Shown here piece by piece: positions 33,666 through 42,431 of a stretch of 57,928 bases of DNA; position 1 is the stretch's first letter; every line of letters begins with the position of its first letter. The notes beneath the pieces were generated by a model. That model was not told the DNA's origin, made no database searches, and worked only from the letters and a program-made list of their open reading frames with translations. Position numbers and translations under genes: made by a program. Source of the stretch: an uncultured Eubacteriales bacterium (GTDB taxonomy: Bacteria; Bacillota_I; Bacilli_A; RFN20; CAG-288); assembly GCA_900316035.1 (NCBI GenBank), contig ONBI01000004.1:1-57928 (forward strand), written 5' to 3'.

Positions 33666-34436
33666 ATGGAAAAGAAAGCAAAGATACTCTTCATCGTCAA
33701 ACTGGTGTCAACCATTCTTACGGGAGGGATGGGGATCCTTTTGATTGCGGCTTTAGGAGATATCTATTTTGCTTCTCCGGATAACGATCCTTTCAATACG
33801 GCAAGTATCTCGGCTCATTCTCCTTATTTCATCACCGTTCTTGTCCTTTTCTCAGTGGTCTTATGTGCTTCTATTCTTTCTGCCATCTTCCTTCCGAAAG
33901 AAAACAGGACCTTCGATAAAAGAGGAAAACAGGAATTCCTGAATCAGCTCCGTTATTACAAAGAATCTTCCGCTTTCAAGGAAGAAGAGAAGAAAGAAGT
34001 CGCTGCCATTCAGAAAAAACGTCATATCCTTCTATGGATTACTTCGCTTGTTTCTTTAGCTCTCTTTGTCTTCCCTCTTGCCTATGTCTGTAATCCTGCT
34101 CATTTCTCCGCCTATGGAGATATAGCTTCGGAAGCGATCGCTCTTGCTATCCATACGCTTCCTTTCTTGCTTGTCATCTATATCCTTTTCCTCATTTATT
34201 CCTTCCTCAATGATAAAGAGCTGGAGAAAGAGATCAAACTTTATCGGAAACTTCCTCTCAAGAAGGAGAAAAGCGAAAAAGACGAAAAGAAAGAAAAACT
34301 ACTCAAGACGATTCTTCAGGCTTCTATCCTGGTTCTGGCTATCACCTTCCTCATCGTCGGAGCTGTGAGAGGAGAAGCGGAGTCGGTCATGGCCAAAGCC
34401 ATCAATATCTGCACGGAGTGTATCGGTTTAGGATGA
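33666..34436 (+). CDS. Membrane protein with C-terminal CXXC (CD1871A-like) segment
   Basis: A 256-residue membrane protein with about five helices (about 8-30, 53-75, 118-137, 155-178, 216-236) and a charged cytoplasmic loop. The last helix ends in RGEAESVMAKAINICTECIG, very like the small CD1871A-type CXXC membrane proteins (RGE...KAINxCxECIG) often encoded beside 4Fe-4S/NapH-type proteins. Here that small protein seems fused to a longer N-terminal membrane region. The CTEC pair is placed at or just beyond the membrane surface. The stop overlaps the polyferredoxin start (ATGA at 34433-34436). An electron or thiol relay role is inferred. Confidence 0.65.
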   Translation: MEKKAKILFIVKLVSTILTGGMGILLIAALGDIYFASPDNDPFNTASISAHSPYFITVLVLFSVVLCASILSAIFLPKENRTFDKRGKQEFLNQLRYYKESSAFKEEEKKEVAAIQKKRHILLWITSLVSLALFVFPLAYVCNPAHFSAYGDIASEAIALAIHTLPFLLVIYILFLIYSFLNDKELEKEIKLYRKLPLKKEKSEKDEKKEKLLKTILQASILVLAITFLIVGAVRGEAESVMAKAINICTECIGLG

Positions 34437-35377
34437 ACTTCTTTACTCGTATCGGGACTTTCTTTTCCCGTCTTCATCATCAGCTCTGGGACGCTCTTCC
34501 TAACCGCAGAAAGATCGTACAGCTTTTCTGTGCTCTTCTTTATAATGCCAATATCAAAGGCTTTATCTCCGGAAACATCTACCAAGGCGCAAGCAAAAGT
34601 TTCTGTGTCCCGGGTATGAACTGCTACTCCTGCCCAGGGGCGATCGGAGCCTGTCCTTTAGGTTCCTTACAGAACGCCTTAGCCGGAGCAAAGACCAAGA
34701 CCATCTACTATGTTCTCGGTATCTTACTTCTTTATGGCATCCTCTTCGGAAGAACCATCTGCGGATGGCTCTGTCCTTTCGGTCTTATACAGGATCTTCT
34801 CTATAAGATTAAATCCTTCAAGATCAAGAAAGGAAAATGGTCTTACTATCTCTCCCGTCTGAAATATGTCTTCCTCTTCGGATTGGTCATCGTTCTTCCT
34901 TTGATCTATGGTTTCCAGAACTTAGCCGTTCCGGCATTCTGCAAATATATCTGCCCGGTAGGAACCTTAGAAGGCGCCTATGGCTTGATGCTCAATAGCA
35001 ACAACGTCTCTCTTCTTTCGATGTTAGGATCTCTCTTCAGCTGGAAGAGTCTGATTCTGATCTTTGTTCTGGTGATGTCGGTTCTTATCTTCCGTCCCTT
35101 CTGCCGCTTCCTGTGTCCTTTAGGAGCTATCTATTCCTTCTTCAGCAAACTCAATCTCATCGGTATCACCGTCGATGAAAAGAAATGCACGCGTTGCGGA
35201 ATCTGCACCCGCAACTGTCTGATGGATGTCAAGAAAGTCGGAGACGGGGAATGCATCCAGTGCGGAAAATGTATTCCGGGTTGCCCGGTGAAAGCCATCC
35301 ATTACCGCGCCGGTTTTGCCTACATCAATTCCGGCTACCACCCGAAAGAGGAGGCTAGAAAGAATGATTCCAAGTAA
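34433..35377 (+). CDS. NapH/YccM-type membrane polyferredoxin
   Basis: A 314-residue membrane iron-sulfur protein. I start at ATG 34433 (MNFFTRIG), coupled to the previous stop; a GTG at 34418 is possible. It has the four CxxxCP motifs of NapH-like proteins (CPGAIGACPLG, CGWLCPFG, CKYICPVG, CRFLCPLG) around four or five helices, and two C-terminal [4Fe-4S] motifs (CTRCGICTRNC and CIQCGKCIPGCP). Family members pass electrons across or along the membrane. No cytochrome, Nos or Nap genes are nearby; the partners are thioredoxin-like proteins, so it may deliver reducing power to the outside. This is inference. Confidence 0.88.
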   Translation: MNFFTRIGTFFSRLHHQLWDALPNRRKIVQLFCALLYNANIKGFISGNIYQGASKSFCVPGMNCYSCPGAIGACPLGSLQNALAGAKTKTIYYVLGILLLYGILFGRTICGWLCPFGLIQDLLYKIKSFKIKKGKWSYYLSRLKYVFLFGLVIVLPLIYGFQNLAVPAFCKYICPVGTLEGAYGLMLNSNNVSLLSMLGSLFSWKSLILIFVLVMSVLIFRPFCRFLCPLGAIYSFFSKLNLIGITVDEKKCTRCGICTRNCLMDVKKVGDGECIQCGKCIPGCPVKAIHYRAGFAYINSGYHPKEEARKNDSK

Positions 35378-36386
35378 AGTCTCCAAGGTTTTAGGTATCG
35401 TCTCTCCGCTTGTTCTTTTAGGAGCATTAGTAGGAACGATGCTGGCGGTGAATCTTCCTTCTCCGTCTTCTAAGAGCGAGAGCACTCCTACCAGTGACAA
35501 GGAAAACCGGATGGAAGGGAAAGCCAAGGATTTCTCCTATGTCTCTTTTTCTTTCCACGAAGAAGAAAAAGTCTCTTTCGAAGGAAAAGAAGGTGCGACT
35601 CTTGTCTTCTTCGATGACAAGATCGAAGACGAAAAGATCAAGAAGACAGAAGAACTGTTAAACGAAAATTCTTCTCTTACGGCCTATTTTCTTTATCCCT
35701 TCTCTTCGATGGTCGGAGATATTTCTCAGACCGTGCTTACGACCTATCAGAATAGTCCCATCCATTTCGGACATGACGACGAATCTTCTTCTTTACTCAC
35801 TTCTTTTCATAAAGATGCTACTTATCCTTATGCGGTCACTATGGATAAAGAAGGGACGATTGTCTCTTCTTCCTCCTCTTTCGATACCGCTTTCTCTCTT
35901 TTCGGAGCAGGAGAAGCTACCTTAGGAATCGAAGTCGGAAACATCATTCCGGAACTGAAAGGCCATTCCTATTCTACCGATAGCACTTTCTCTCTACGAG
36001 AGGCGACTTCTGGGAGAACCACCCTTATCAATTTCTGGGGAACCTGGTGTGGATCCTGTGTCAAAGAGCTTCCCTATTTCGGAAAACTGAAGCGGGAATA
36101 TCCGGAAATTGAGATTGTAGCCGTCCATTCCTCCGATCCTACCGACGATGTCAAAGCTTTTATCGACGATATGGAAGACGGGGATGATTACTCCTGGAAA
36201 GATTATGGTATCGACTTTGTTCAGGATGAAAAGCTCTCTTCTGGTAAGACCTACTATGAGACTTTGTTAGGAAACAAGAATGTTTATCCTTATACTTTCG
36301 TTCTTGATTCTCACCAGGTGATCCATACGATTCACCCTAGCTCTATCACCTACGAAGAACTTGTAAGCGCGATAAGTAATCTGTAA
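35364..36386 (+). CDS. TlpA-family membrane-anchored thioredoxin
   Basis: A 340-residue protein with an N-terminal anchor (about 8-30) and the rest outside the cell. I use ATG 35364 (MIPSKVSK), which overlaps the polyferredoxin stop by 14 bases; the longer frame is inside it. The C-terminal domain is a TlpA/ResA thioredoxin with INFWGTWCGSCVKELPYF (Cys229, Cys232) and VYPYTFVLD with the cis-Pro region. The N-terminal half (about 75-160) has a thioredoxin-like strand pattern but no Cys pair. It is probably kept reduced by the polyferredoxin and/or CXXC protein. Confidence 0.88.
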   Translation: MIPSKVSKVLGIVSPLVLLGALVGTMLAVNLPSPSSKSESTPTSDKENRMEGKAKDFSYVSFSFHEEEKVSFEGKEGATLVFFDDKIEDEKIKKTEELLNENSSLTAYFLYPFSSMVGDISQTVLTTYQNSPIHFGHDDESSSLLTSFHKDATYPYAVTMDKEGTIVSSSSSFDTAFSLFGAGEATLGIEVGNIIPELKGHSYSTDSTFSLREATSGRTTLINFWGTWCGSCVKELPYFGKLKREYPEIEIVAVHSSDPTDDVKAFIDDMEDGDDYSWKDYGIDFVQDEKLSSGKTYYETLLGNKNVYPYTFVLDSHQVIHTIHPSSITYEELVSAISNL

Positions 36387-36412
36387 AATGGCAAAGCGAG
36401 GTTTTGATCATA

Positions 36413-37177
36413 ATGAAAAAACAGATCGGTTTTCTTTTCTTTTCGGCTTTGACTCTTTTAGCTTCCTGCGGTGGAAATAACTCTTCCTCGGTAAAACCCT
36501 CTACGGAGAAACCGAGTCTCTCTTCCAAAGCTTCTTCTACTCCGAAAGCATCCACTCCGGAAGAATCCACCAGTTCTCTTCCGTCTTCTACCTACACGAC
36601 GAAAGTCCTGAAACCGGATGGAACTCCTTTAGCCGGTACTCAGGTTCAGTGGTGCTCCGGAACTTTCTGTATGACTCCGGTCATGACAGATAGCGAAGGC
36701 GTTGCTTCCCGCGTCTTAGAAGACGGCAAAGAATACTTTGTCCATCTTCCTTCTCTTTCCGAGGAATATACCTATGACGGCAATACCACCAAACAGGATG
36801 AGACCAAGAAAGATCTCACCATCACTCTTTTCCCGGTCACTTCCATCAGTGATAACACCATCACGGCAGCCGGTTACTATCTCACTAGCTTCTCAAAGAA
36901 AGTCTCTTCGGTCACCTATTCTCTTACTTTACCAGCCGGAAGCTATACTCTTTATTCCTTCAATGACTACGGCGAAGCCTCTATCACCAACGATGTCGAT
37001 CCTAAGATCACCATCAAGAACGGAGAGGAAACACTCGCCAGTGATAACGATTCCGGAACCGGTAAGAACTTCTCCGTCTCTTTGACCGCTGCTGCTTCGA
37101 CTACCTATTCTCTCACCATCGAATGTGAAACCACGATGGCGATGAAACTTCCGTTAGCTATCAAAGCCGCTGCCTAG
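36413..37177 (+). CDS. Lipoprotein with SpaA/CnaB-like domain and Cys pair
   Basis: A 254-residue surface lipoprotein. Start at ATG 36413 (MKKQIGFL); the frame could extend to a TTG at 36404. The lipobox is LLASC, followed by a Ser/Thr/Pro linker of about 50 residues. A CnaB/SpaA-like beta domain contains QWCSGTFCMTP, a possible disulfide, and a second all-beta domain ends the protein. It is the last gene of the redox operon; the extracellular Cys pair makes it a candidate partner of the TlpA protein. No enzymatic motif. Confidence 0.75.
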   Translation: MKKQIGFLFFSALTLLASCGGNNSSSVKPSTEKPSLSSKASSTPKASTPEESTSSLPSSTYTTKVLKPDGTPLAGTQVQWCSGTFCMTPVMTDSEGVASRVLEDGKEYFVHLPSLSEEYTYDGNTTKQDETKKDLTITLFPVTSISDNTITAAGYYLTSFSKKVSSVTYSLTLPAGSYTLYSFNDYGEASITNDVDPKITIKNGEETLASDNDSGTGKNFSVSLTAAASTTYSLTIECETTMAMKLPLAIKAAA

Positions 37178-37194
37178 AATCCGATCGAATAAAA

Positions 37195-37239
37195 GAAACC
37201 ACAGCTTGAAGCCTTAGAAAGTTTAGGCTGTGGTTTTTT
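37195..37239 (+). terminator. Terminator of the redox operon
   Basis: AAACCACAGC pairs with GCTGTGGTTT, followed by TTTT, 18 bases after the last stop. Confidence 0.85.
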
Positions 37240-37660
37240 ATTGAAGCCATCCATTTGGCAACCGAAAGCAACTTGAATGATGATGTCAAAAGCTTTCACT
37301 GGTCTCTGGTTACATTTTCGCTCCCCGTATAGTAAGCGCGACTTCCTAAAGAATGGCCTGAAACTATCAAGCTCCTGTTTCAGGCCGCAATCTATCTCCA
37401 AACATAACTGTTTCCGAATTTAAAGGTATTGTCAACCTGTTTCTCGCTTCTGCTTCTGGGATCAGAGGACGATGTGGTTTCTTGAAAAAAGTGCTTTTTG
37501 GATAGAGGAGATGAAAAGAAGAAAAAGAAGTTGGTAGGAGAGTTCAAGAGTAAGGAGAAAGAACGTCAGCAAATGTCCGGCTTAGCTTCCCGGGTTACAC
37601 GAAACTGATTACCAGGGATGCCTTTTTCTTTGAACGTTATTATGGATGAACGAACACTGA
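37240..37660. other. Intergenic stretch with inverted repeat
   Basis: About 420 bases without a recognisable gene. GGCCTGAAAC and GTTTCAGGCC (about 37353-37384) form a perfect 10-bp stem with a 12-base loop but no T run. Translations on both strands show nothing familiar. Confidence 0.45.
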
Positions 37661-37685
37661 AAAAGCCCGGAAACCCGGGCTATTT
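37661..37685 (-). terminator. Terminator of tRNA-Ala
   Basis: Minus strand AGCCCGG pairs with CCGGGCT and is followed by TTTTTC, directly downstream of the tRNA. Confidence 0.85.
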
Positions 37686-37694
37686 TAGATTTGA

Positions 37695-37770
37695 TGGTGG
37701 AGCTGACGAGAATCGGACTCGCGACCTCCTGCTTGCAAAGCAGGCGCTCTCCCAATTGAGCTACAGCCCC
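37695..37770 (-). tRNA. tRNA-Ala (anticodon UGC)
   Basis: A full cloverleaf of 76 bases with encoded CCA: GGGGCTG acceptor pairing with CAGCTCC, anticodon loop CTTTGCAAG, and GGTCGCGAGTCCGATTCTCG-type T arm region. Own terminator downstream. Confidence 0.96.
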
Positions 37771-37810
37771 GAAAAAGCAAACAAGATTATAAGGGATGAA
37801 GAGAGGAAAA

Positions 37811-39064
37811 TCAATCGATTTCCCTCTCGACAAAGGTATCGACCTTCGCCTTCGGAGCAGAGAAAGAGAAAGGAAGATAATTTCCGCTATAACCGGTAGC
37901 GATACCGCCTTCGGTAACATTCTCAATCAGGACTTTCACCTTTTCCCCTTTATGCTCAAGACGATACTGCTTTTCCAGCTCTTTTCCTAAGGTGATCACT
38001 TTCCTGGTACGTTCTCTTCTTACTTCCATCGGAACCACACCGGTTCTTAAGCTGGCTGCCGGTGTCCCTTCTCTTTCGGAGTAGGGGAAAGCGTGGATAC
38101 GTAAGAAACCGATTCTCTTTAGGAAGGCTAACGTCTCTTCGAAGTCTTCTTCGGTCTCACCGGGGAAACCTAAGATGATATCGGTCGATAGACCGACATC
38201 GGGTACTTCCTTTTTGATCTTGTCGCACATCTCCTCGTAGGCTTTTAAGGAATAACGGCGGTTCATCAGAGTCAGGATCTTCTGACATCCAGACTGCAAG
38301 GGAATATGGAAATGGGGGCAGATCTTATCGGGATAATCGTGGAAAAGAGAGATGTATTCGTCATCGATCTGACTTGCTTCAATCGAGGAGACACGGACGC
38401 GATAGTCTTTTTCCGGTTCCAAGGTTGCTAAATCTCTTAGAAGATGTTTCAGACGGTAATCCTCTTCGTTCGGGTCTTTATAGGAACCGACATCGATACC
38501 GCCTAAGATGAGTTCCTTTTCCCCGTTAGCAAGTAATCTCTTTGCTTCTTCTAAGACAGAAACATGGCTTCGGGAACGGGAGACACCGCGGGTATAAGGG
38601 ACGATACAATAGGAGCAGAAATTGTTGCAGCCGTCCTGAACCTTGATATAGGCTTTGGCTTCATGGGCGGAAGAGGAAATCGATAAGTCGCTATCGAAAA
38701 CAAAGGATCTCGTATCTTTCGTTAAGGAAATAGAGCCACCGGAAAGACAGGTGAGAAGATCTTCTCTCCGCTCGGTTCCGGTCACCCCTTCGACATGATC
38801 GATGCTCCGATACCATTCGGGATGGATCTGGCTCGAGCAACCCATGACGAAGATACGGGAATGGGGATAGGTGCGGGAGAGTTCCCGTACAAGCTTCTTG
38901 TCCTTGTTCTCGGCGACTTTGGTGACGGCACAGGTGTTGACGAAAAAGAGGTCGGCTTCGCCTTCCTTCTTTTCTTCCAAACCGGCTTTGAGAAGCTTTT
39001 CCCGAATGGCTTCGCTTTCGTAGGCGTTCATCTTGCAGCCTAGGGTATAAAGACGGAAGGTCAT
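37811..39064 (-). CDS. mtaB: tRNA t6A37 methylthiotransferase MtaB
   Basis: A 417-residue radical-SAM methylthiotransferase that turns t6A37 into ms2t6A37 in tRNAs reading ANN codons. The UPF0004 domain has its three cluster cysteines in TLGCKMNAYES, VNTCAVT and VMGCSSQ; the radical-SAM cluster motif is CNNFCSYCIVP (CxxxCxxC), and a TRAM-like domain closes the protein. The start TLGCKMN form separates it from MiaB and RimO. Its start overlaps the stop of the unknown gene upstream by ATGA. Confidence 0.93.
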   Translation of the reverse strand: MTFRLYTLGCKMNAYESEAIREKLLKAGLEEKKEGEADLFFVNTCAVTKVAENKDKKLVRELSRTYPHSRIFVMGCSSQIHPEWYRSIDHVEGVTGTERREDLLTCLSGGSISLTKDTRSFVFDSDLSISSSAHEAKAYIKVQDGCNNFCSYCIVPYTRGVSRSRSHVSVLEEAKRLLANGEKELILGGIDVGSYKDPNEEDYRLKHLLRDLATLEPEKDYRVRVSSIEASQIDDEYISLFHDYPDKICPHFHIPLQSGCQKILTLMNRRYSLKAYEEMCDKIKKEVPDVGLSTDIILGFPGETEEDFEETLAFLKRIGFLRIHAFPYSEREGTPAASLRTGVVPMEVRRERTRKVITLGKELEKQYRLEHKGEKVKVLIENVTEGGIATGYSGNYLPFSFSAPKAKVDTFVEREID

Positions 39065-39840
39065 TTCGCTTTCCTCGCTTTGGCTAACATCTTATCGTCG
39101 TAGTGAGCCTGGACCTGAAGAGTTTCTTCATAAAGAGGAGAGGAAATCAGATGAAGATCTTTTAAGGAATGAATCAGAGAGATGGTATCTTCGGTGTAAT
39201 AGATATGGGCCAGTTTCTTCACTCGTTCGAATAAATCGCTTGGGTGGATATCTTTCAGACGGTCATCAAAAAGAGGAATCTCTTCTTTCAGGGTTCCGTT
39301 CCTATGGATAAAATAAAGAGCATGATAACCGACATGATAGAAAGCCTCACTCTCATCATCTCCTTCGTCTAGCGGAGTAAGACGGGTAAAAGGAGAAGCG
39401 AAAAGAGCAAAACCATAGGTGATAAAAGGATCGATGATTCCTTTTTTATCGTCTTTCAATAGATCCTGATAAGGAGCTTTCTTAAAAGAGGAAGGAGTTT
39501 TGGCATAAAGAGAATTGATCTCCCTACTATAAGTAGGAACATAGATTCTCTCCCCTTCGGATTCTAAGAAAGGAAGCTCAGAGAGAATCTCCTGCTTCAC
39601 TACTTTGTTTTCCAATTGCTCTTGAGAATAGATTCCGATATCTTCGTTCATGATCTTACGGTTGAGAAGACCGCGTAAAACGATATCGGATTTGATCAAG
39701 GAGAAAGAAGAATAGGATTCGTTGAATTTCAGAGTGACAAGATTAAAAAGGGAGCAGTGCTGATCGTAGAAAAGCTGTTCATAGGAGTTTCCGACCGGTT
39801 CAGGATTGGCCCAGCGGAGATATTCAAATGCGTTTTTCAT
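39061..39840 (-). CDS. Protein of unknown function upstream of mtaB
   Basis: I do not recognise this 259-residue soluble protein. It has no signal peptide, helix anchor, Cys pairs or nucleotide motif. A repeated acidic/aromatic composition (FYHVGYHALYFIHRNG, AHIYYTEDTISLIHSL) suggests a globular fold. Overlap with mtaB implies shared expression. Its promoter must lie in the short stretch that also holds the terminator of the tRNA pair at 39876. Confidence 0.7.
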   Translation of the reverse strand: MKNAFEYLRWANPEPVGNSYEQLFYDQHCSLFNLVTLKFNESYSSFSLIKSDIVLRGLLNRKIMNEDIGIYSQEQLENKVVKQEILSELPFLESEGERIYVPTYSREINSLYAKTPSSFKKAPYQDLLKDDKKGIIDPFITYGFALFASPFTRLTPLDEGDDESEAFYHVGYHALYFIHRNGTLKEEIPLFDDRLKDIHPSDLFERVKKLAHIYYTEDTISLIHSLKDLHLISSPLYEETLQVQAHYDDKMLAKARKAK

Positions 39841-39875
39841 AGGACCTGATTATTCTACTCCTTTCGATAGACAAG

Positions 39876-39900
39876 AAAAAACCCTTGCGCGAAGCAAGGG
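39876..39900 (-). terminator. Terminator of the tRNA-Asp/tRNA-Gly unit
   Basis: Minus strand CCCTTGC TTCG GCAAGGG followed by TTTTTT, just after tRNA-Gly. Confidence 0.88.
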
Positions 39901-39912
39901 CAGTGCACTAGA

Positions 39913-39986
39913 TGGAGCAAGCGACGGGAATCGGACCCGCATGTCGACCTTGGCAAGGTCGCGTTCTACCACTGAACTACGCCTGC
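39913..39986 (-). tRNA. tRNA-Gly (anticodon GCC)
   Basis: A 74-base cloverleaf with CCA encoded; anticodon loop CTTGCCAAG; acceptor GCAGGCG/CGCTTGC. Follows tRNA-Asp in the same transcript. Confidence 0.96.
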
Positions 39987-39991
39987 AAGAA

Positions 39992-40068
39992 TGGCGGATC
40001 CTATGGGATTTGAACCCATGATCTTCTCCGTGACAGGGAGACGTGATAGGCCTCTACACTAAGGATCC
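39992..40068 (-). tRNA. tRNA-Asp (anticodon GUC)
   Basis: A 77-base cloverleaf with CCA; acceptor GGATCCT/AGGATCC, anticodon loop CTGTCAC. First of the Asp-Gly pair, 5 bases before tRNA-Gly. Confidence 0.96.
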
Positions 40069-40087
40069 ATTTCTTGAGTGCTTTTCT

Positions 40088-40116
40088 ATTATCCTAGGTT
40101 CGCTTTCGAAAAGCAA
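40088..40116 (-). promoter_or_regulatory. Promoter of the tRNA-Asp/Gly unit
   Basis: Minus strand TTGCTT (40111-40116), 17-base spacer, GATAAT (40088-40093), about 20 bases before tRNA-Asp. Confidence 0.65.
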
Positions 40117-40264
40117 GTACTTTTTGAAAAACTTTTGTTCCACTGCATTACTCCTCATTTCTTTCCTGGAAAAAGGAAGAAAGCACGGAACTATCGGCAC
40201 AAAGAGAAAAGATGAAAAGAAGGGAACTACATGCTTTTTCTTCTTCCCACTTCGGTTAAAACTC

Positions 40265-40293
40265 TTTCCATAACACGGGAATTGTTCTAGAAT
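40265..40293 (+). promoter_or_regulatory. Promoter of hpt
   Basis: TTTCCA (40265-40270), 17-base spacer, TAGAAT (40288-40293); GGAGGAGG at 40309-40316 is the ribosome binding site. Confidence 0.5.
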
Positions 40294-40324
40294 ATTCCTA
40301 TTCTTATCGGAGGAGGACTGAACC

Positions 40325-40927
40325 ATGGAAAAACTGATTCTCTCGGAGGACGAAATCGTCCGTATCTGCGAACGTCTCGGAAAAGAGATCGACAGGAAGC
40401 TCGACGAACTCAACAACGGCATTCCGGTCTTTGTCGCTGTCATGAACGGAGCTTTACCTTTCTTCTATGAACTGATCAAGCACATCCATCATAAGATCGA
40501 GATCGATACCATGAAGGTCTCTTCCTACGATGGTACCGGATCGACTGGCAAAGTCACGGTTTCGAAACATCCGGATCACAATCTCGAAGGCAGAACCGTT
40601 GTTCTTGTCGAGGATATCATCGATACCGGTACGACCATGCACTATATGAAGGATTTCATGAAGAAGACCTATAAGATGAAAGATCTTCTTGTCACGATCC
40701 TCATCAAGCGTAACAACATCCATATGAAGTACGATGAACAGGCCGATTTCACGGGTCTTACCACGGATGAACAGAGATACATCGTCGGCTTCGGTTTCGA
40801 TTACTACGGACTTCTCCGTAACGAGCCTTATGTCTTCGTTCCTTCGACTAAGGATATCGAGGAGATGAATGCCCTTATCGCGGAAGATAAGGCGTTAGGT
40901 CACTCCGATATCACCAAGGAACATTAG
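40325..40927 (+). CDS. hpt: Hypoxanthine phosphoribosyltransferase
   Basis: A 200-residue purine salvage enzyme converting hypoxanthine/guanine and PRPP to IMP/GMP. The PRPP-binding motif VVLVEDIIDTGTTM is perfect, preceded by VAVMNGALPFFYELI and DTMKVSSYDG in the usual positions; the GFGFDYYGLLRNEPYV tail is also typical. About 15 residues longer than average because of a charged C terminus. Stands alone with its own promoter and a strong ribosome binding site. Confidence 0.95.
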   Translation: MEKLILSEDEIVRICERLGKEIDRKLDELNNGIPVFVAVMNGALPFFYELIKHIHHKIEIDTMKVSSYDGTGSTGKVTVSKHPDHNLEGRTVVLVEDIIDTGTTMHYMKDFMKKTYKMKDLLVTILIKRNNIHMKYDEQADFTGLTTDEQRYIVGFGFDYYGLLRNEPYVFVPSTKDIEEMNALIAEDKALGHSDITKEH

Positions 40928-41010
40928 TTCTTACTTCGGACGGAATTGTTTTTATAGGAGCATCGGAAGAGATTCTCTTCCCTTGCTCCTTTTTCTTTGC
41001 TTATAGAAAA

Positions 41011-42306
41011 CTATCGGTTATCAAAACTACCTGGCTTCGAATGGTAAGGAGAAGTAACCTCTATAGCGGAAGAAAGTATCTGCGGTTCTTCGCAGTTCTG
41101 AAAAGAACCATAATCGGATACGCTTGCTTTCATATCCTCAAAGACAACATCTTTGATCGGAGAAGAAGGAAAACCGCAGAAGGTAAAAAGGGTAGTAGGA
41201 GTATTGGAACCCGGTGTGCCTCTTATATCGATATGGGAAAAACGGAGATGGGAGATTTCCGTATCCTTTAAGGAAGGATCCACTTTCTCTAAGAGCTTCT
41301 TATAGTGATCCGGAATAGGGCCTTTGAAATCGCTGGGAAGAGTAAGCTCATTGTAATGGGGGTTCCAGTTGAGATAGAGATAGAAAGGATAGCGGACATC
41401 GAGCATCGAGATATTCGATAAAGAGACATTCTTCACATATCCTTTTCTATTAGGAGAGGACTTGATGCGGAAACCGCAGTCGCTCCCGAAGAAGTTCAGA
41501 TTCTTCCCGACGATATTATTTATACCTCCGCTCAGCTCCGAACCGATCGATAAGCCGTATCCATGATGGAAAGCGCAATCTTCGATGGTGACGTTTTCGG
41601 TCGGAATACCGACTCTTAAACCATCGGCATCCCGTCCGGATTTCAAAGAGATGGCATCATCGTCTGTCGAGATACTACAGCCTTTGATGAGGATATCTTT
41701 TGAGGAATCGATATCGATTCCATCGGTTGAAGGGGAATTAGGGTTATCGGAACGGATCAAGAGATTCAAGAGCTTGATATCATGCGAATAAAGGACATGG
41801 AGATTCCAAAAAGGAGAGGAGATCAAGGATAGACCATCCAGAGTGATATCGTGGCTGTTCTGGATCAGGATATTCTTCGGACGATAGCAATCGTAATCGC
41901 TGGCCCAACGCATCCCTCTTTTCTCATACTCTTTCCGCATTCCACCCTTGGTATCTTTTCCCCAGTATTTCTGATACCATCTATCGCCTTGTCCATTGAT
42001 TAAAAGAGGTCCTTTAAGAGTGACATCTTCGGCATCAAGGATATTGAGAATACCCGGATATCCTTTCATCTCAATACCGGCGATACGGGTAGGAATCATA
42101 GGATAGTCTTTCTCTTCTTGACTTGCGATAAGGGTGGAACCTTCTTCGAATCGGATGTGGCTATGGGAAGGAAGAAAAAGAGGACCGGTATGATAAATGC
42201 CCGGTTGAAAGATAAGGGTTTCTTTCTTCTTAGCAGCTTCAAAGATAAGTTCCTGAAGCTCATTGGTAACCATATTTTTCCGTTTGGTAAGAGAAGAAGT
42301 ATCCAT
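41011..42306 (-). CDS. GH28 polygalacturonase-like glycoside hydrolase
   Basis: A 431-residue parallel beta-helix enzyme of the GH28 family. Catalytic signatures are SPSTDGIDIDSSKDI (Asp), ISTDDDAISLKSG (paired Asp) and HGYGLSIGSELSGG (His, Gly). No signal peptide, so it should act inside the cell on imported galacturonides or other uronic-acid oligomers. It runs from an extended -10 promoter of its own and is followed by hpt convergently. No transporter or other pectin genes lie nearby. Confidence 0.88.
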   Translation of the reverse strand: MDTSSLTKRKNMVTNELQELIFEAAKKKETLIFQPGIYHTGPLFLPSHSHIRFEEGSTLIASQEEKDYPMIPTRIAGIEMKGYPGILNILDAEDVTLKGPLLINGQGDRWYQKYWGKDTKGGMRKEYEKRGMRWASDYDCYRPKNILIQNSHDITLDGLSLISSPFWNLHVLYSHDIKLLNLLIRSDNPNSPSTDGIDIDSSKDILIKGCSISTDDDAISLKSGRDADGLRVGIPTENVTIEDCAFHHGYGLSIGSELSGGINNIVGKNLNFFGSDCGFRIKSSPNRKGYVKNVSLSNISMLDVRYPFYLYLNWNPHYNELTLPSDFKGPIPDHYKKLLEKVDPSLKDTEISHLRFSHIDIRGTPGSNTPTTLFTFCGFPSSPIKDVVFEDMKASVSDYGSFQNCEEPQILSSAIEVTSPYHSKPGSFDNR

Positions 42307-42327
42307 TCTTTATTGCCTCTAAGAAGG

Positions 42328-42336
42328 ATTCTACCA
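42328..42336 (-). promoter_or_regulatory. Extended -10 promoter of the GH28 gene
   Basis: TGGTAGAAT on the minus strand, 22 bases before the ATG at 42306. Confidence 0.5.
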
Positions 42337-42393
42337 TATTCTCTTTTTCCTGCTTTCGTTCTCTTAGAACAAAGAAAAAGAAGAAAAGAAGTG

Positions 42394-42399
42394 TATACT
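42394..42399 (+). promoter_or_regulatory. -10 box of the HIT gene
   Basis: TATACT 33 bases before the ATG at 42432; no good -35 is seen. AGAGGAA (about 42414) is the ribosome binding site. Confidence 0.4.
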
Positions 42400-42431
42400 A
42401 CTACCTAGAAAAAAGAGGAACCACAAAACAC

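Noticed and set aside
37174-37401. A transposase remnant between the redox operon and tRNA-Ala
   Set aside because: A 75-codon minus frame gives a vaguely transposase-like sound but no motif, and it overlaps the terminator hairpin.
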